Notes under the pieces: model-generated
The model's input: the letters and a program-made list of their open reading frames with translations, nothing else
What the model was told of the DNA's origin: nothing
The model's database searches: none
Shown here: one piece after another, positions 14,580 to 16,336 of the stretch
Position numbering within the stretch: the first letter of the stretch is position 1
Layout of the letters: the number at the start of each line of letters is the position of its first letter
Source: CAADGY01 sp900696665
GTDB lineage: Bacteria > Acidobacteriota > Terriglobia > Bryobacterales > Bryobacteraceae
DNA: 16,336 bases
NCBI GenBank assembly: GCA_035063885.1
Contig: JAPSFM010000114.1
Span: 1 to 16,336, forward strand
Direction of reading: 5' to 3'
Made by a program: the position numbers and the translations under genes

Positions 14580-16214
14580 TCATCGCGGTGAGACCCGCAA
14601 TCGACGTGTGGCGCCCGCCGCCAGGCTCACCGCATACCCCGCCTTCAGGTCGCTGCCCAACTGCACCTCTTCTTTGCCACTGTCAGCGTCCTTAACGATG
14701 TAGAGGGTGTTCTCATCCACGGTATACCATTCCGGCCACTGGTTGAGGCGCGCGTAGTTCCTGCCGAGATTGAGCAAACGGCGATGGCGTGCATAGTCGA
14801 AAACGATCCTACCGGTCCACGCACCCGGTGCGTGCACGGTCACATACAGGCTGCGTCCGTCGCGCACAGCCCCCAATTCGACTCCCGGTTCCCATGACTC
14901 GAGATGGCAACCCTGTGTCTTCATAAGCGCGTAGAGCAGCAGCGTACGGTTCCAGTTGCCGTCTCCATACCAGCGCTCGATGAACCCATCAGGCTTCTGA
15001 TACGGCAGCATCTTCTTCACCGAATAGTCGATCCACTCCAGCGCCTCGGGAACGGGTTCATGAGCCACCAGGTAGATGGCGCCTTCAATGGAGTCGCCCA
15101 GATCGTCCACGGTGTTCGAGGGTTTTGTCCAGTCGTAATCCCTGTACTTTACGAGGTTGCGCAGCACCCGCAGTACCGCTTCCCGATACTTCTCTTCACC
15201 GGTGGACTGGTAATAGGCGTACATGGAGCTGTAGATGTAGCCCCAACAATCCGTGAGCCAGGTATTGGTGACCTTCAGGCCGGCTACCCGAATGCCGCGA
15301 TAAATCATACCGTCAGAGTTAGCTGTTTCAAGCACGCGGTCGAACACTTTGCGCAGCACAGGCCGGTAGCTCTGTCCGCGCGGGAGACCACGCTCGTTCT
15401 CGATGGCTGCCAGCAACATGAGGCCGACGATGGCCTCGTTCCCATGATCCCCCAATCCGGCAATCTCCGAAGGGACGCGTTTCTCGAAGTCGTACCGCGC
15501 CGACGGCAAGTAGTTGCTCCTTGGCAGGATTTCCTCGACGTACGCATCGCCGATCTGCTCCGCCCATCGCAACAGGCGGCCGTCTCCGGTCATGGGGATC
15601 AGCCTGCCGAGCGTCTGAAGCACATCCCCATTCAACTCCGCTCCGTCGGCTGGCAATTGGCCCCAGCGAGTCTTCACCGGAGCGCGGCGCATGAAATCCT
15701 CGGTCATGTCCAGCATGCGGTAATACCACGGGGTGCGGCCCAGCAACTCGGTTACGGCGACGGCGCCATCTTTGCAGTATTCTCCGGCCCCAAAGAAGCT
15801 CTCCGTGCCGAGTTCGTAAGTATCCAAGCGCAGATTGCCCGGGATCTGGCCCCCCACGACATTGGTGTAGCGCACCTCGCTTCGCAGCATGTCCATCATC
15901 CGGCCCCGGTAAAGCGCAGGATCGGTTAGATACGCGGTGATAATCAGGTGCGGGTAATTATCGGCGCCGGAATTGTGCGGCGTGTAGAGCAGGATACCGT
16001 CCCATTTGCCGAACAAAGAGCCTGCGATACGGTCGGGCAGCAGCAGCGTTCTTGAATCTGCAGCCGTCAGCCAGGCGTGCATCATCCTGCGTGCGCGAAT
16101 GAAGGTATCGTTCACCAGCACACCGTTGGAGCGCGCCGCCCGCCACGCGTTGTCAGGCGCGGCGCCTTGCAGCGAAGCCCCCAGGAGGAATGTCCCAATC
16201 AGCGCGCGGAGCAC
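14580..16214 (-). CDS. Secreted protein, likely alpha-helical-barrel (six-hairpin glycosidase-like)
   Basis: 544 residues from a GTG start at 16214. The short signal peptide is LRALIGTFLLGASLQGAAP; no good ribosome binding site precedes it, and the frame stays open upstream, so the start is uncertain. The body (about 30-430) consists of amphipathic helices with spaced aromatic and acidic residues (HNSGADNYPHLIITAY, LGDHGNEAIVGLMLLAAIEN, TDCWGYIYSSMYAYYQSTG, DDLGDSIEGAIYL, GDGNWNRTLLLYALM). This is the pattern of (alpha/alpha)6 barrels found in glycoside hydrolases and polysaccharide lyases. The last ~100 residues look like a beta-sandwich (LYVTVHAPGAWTGRIVFDYA). Which carbohydrate, if any, is cut is not readable; catalysis is inferred from fold only. 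It converges on the preceding plus-strand gene. Confidence 0.88.
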   Translation of the reverse strand: MLRALIGTFLLGASLQGAAPDNAWRAARSNGVLVNDTFIRARRMMHAWLTAADSRTLLLPDRIAGSLFGKWDGILLYTPHNSGADNYPHLIITAYLTDPALYRGRMMDMLRSEVRYTNVVGGQIPGNLRLDTYELGTESFFGAGEYCKDGAVAVTELLGRTPWYYRMLDMTEDFMRRAPVKTRWGQLPADGAELNGDVLQTLGRLIPMTGDGRLLRWAEQIGDAYVEEILPRSNYLPSARYDFEKRVPSEIAGLGDHGNEAIVGLMLLAAIENERGLPRGQSYRPVLRKVFDRVLETANSDGMIYRGIRVAGLKVTNTWLTDCWGYIYSSMYAYYQSTGEEKYREAVLRVLRNLVKYRDYDWTKPSNTVDDLGDSIEGAIYLVAHEPVPEALEWIDYSVKKMLPYQKPDGFIERWYGDGNWNRTLLLYALMKTQGCHLESWEPGVELGAVRDGRSLYVTVHAPGAWTGRIVFDYARHRRLLNLGRNYARLNQWPEWYTVDENTLYIVKDADSGKEEVQLGSDLKAGYAVSLAAGATRRLRVSPR

Positions 16215-16336
16215 AGCGTTAAGTAGCCCCGGGGAGCCGCACCCCGAGGCCCTCCCACGTAGGGTCGAGGACTGGCGCGCCGGTTTAGGCCGATGTTTGT
16301 GTTCCCTGTTGTCCCGCCCTTTCGTCTGCGGGTGTC
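16215..16336. other. GC-rich segment at the right edge with a small hairpin
   Basis: CGGGG (16230-16234) and CCCCG (16242-16246) form a 5-bp stem with a 7-nt loop just upstream of the secreted-protein start, and GGCGCGCC (16274-16281) is an 8-bp palindrome. There is no recognisable gene or consensus promoter. The block may be a dispersed intergenic repeat or the end of a neighbouring feature cut by the window. Confidence 0.3.

Noticed and set aside
14904..15929. Long plus-strand open frame opposite the secreted-barrel gene
   Set aside because: It is antisense to a gene with a signal peptide and coherent fold and has no recognisable motif; it is a by-product of GC-rich codon use.

Overview
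The window looks like a chromosomal segment of an Acidobacteriota bacterium, probably a Bryobacterales/Solibacter-like lineage. This is an inference. It rests on the moderately high GC, a large Oar-type TonB-dependent receptor with an N-terminal carboxypeptidase-regulatory-like domain, a GT39-type glycosyltransferase remnant of the kind found in that group, and several secreted proteins of the sort that phylum carries. No rRNA, tRNA, CRISPR array, integrase or complete insertion sequence was seen.

Left part (1-6606). A TonB-dependent receptor on the minus strand has a clear sigma70-type promoter. Behind it, also on the minus strand, is a two-gene operon of a MoxR-type AAA+ ATPase and a roughly 612-residue partner with a TraB-like N-terminus; no von Willebrand A gene lies beside it. 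This operon diverges from a complete bacterioferritin gene across only 36 bp, which holds a TATATTA core readable as a -10 box in both directions and a 20-bp imperfect palindrome.

Middle (6607-9341). This is a decaying minus-strand polysaccharide or glycosylation cluster. In reading order it holds a small beta-rich protein, the first ~60 codons of an NAD-dependent epimerase with a frameshift, and a nearly full-length GT39 glycosyltransferase pseudogene fused onto the epimerase stump. The pseudogene has a nonsense codon, several frameshifts and a perfect 10-bp tandem duplication that demonstrably breaks the frame.

Right part (9342-14570, plus strand). An intact FAD-dependent oxidoreductase of the protoporphyrinogen-oxidase/UDP-galactopyranose-mutase-like class is followed by a HAD phosphatase/phosphomutase, a membrane-anchored degenerate hybrid sensor kinase, and a small secreted protein. 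The HAD and kinase genes overlap. The kinase-like protein has lost the phospho-accepting His, the catalytic Asn, the G boxes and the receiver Asp, so it is probably a pseudokinase scaffold or sensor. Just upstream of the HAD gene, an extended -10 box sits so that an 11-codon leaderless mini-ORF would start at +1 and end in a GTGA overlap with the HAD start.

Right end (14580-16214, minus strand). A secreted protein with likely alpha-helical-barrel (six-hairpin glycosidase-like) architecture converges on the plus-strand operon with only 9 bp between the stops. The last ~120 bp are GC-rich and may be a dispersed repeat.

The strongest points for follow-up are the fully degenerate hybrid kinase, the VWA-less MoxR/TraB-like pair sharing a compact control region with bacterioferritin, the leaderless mini-ORF, and the epimerase/GT39 chimera.
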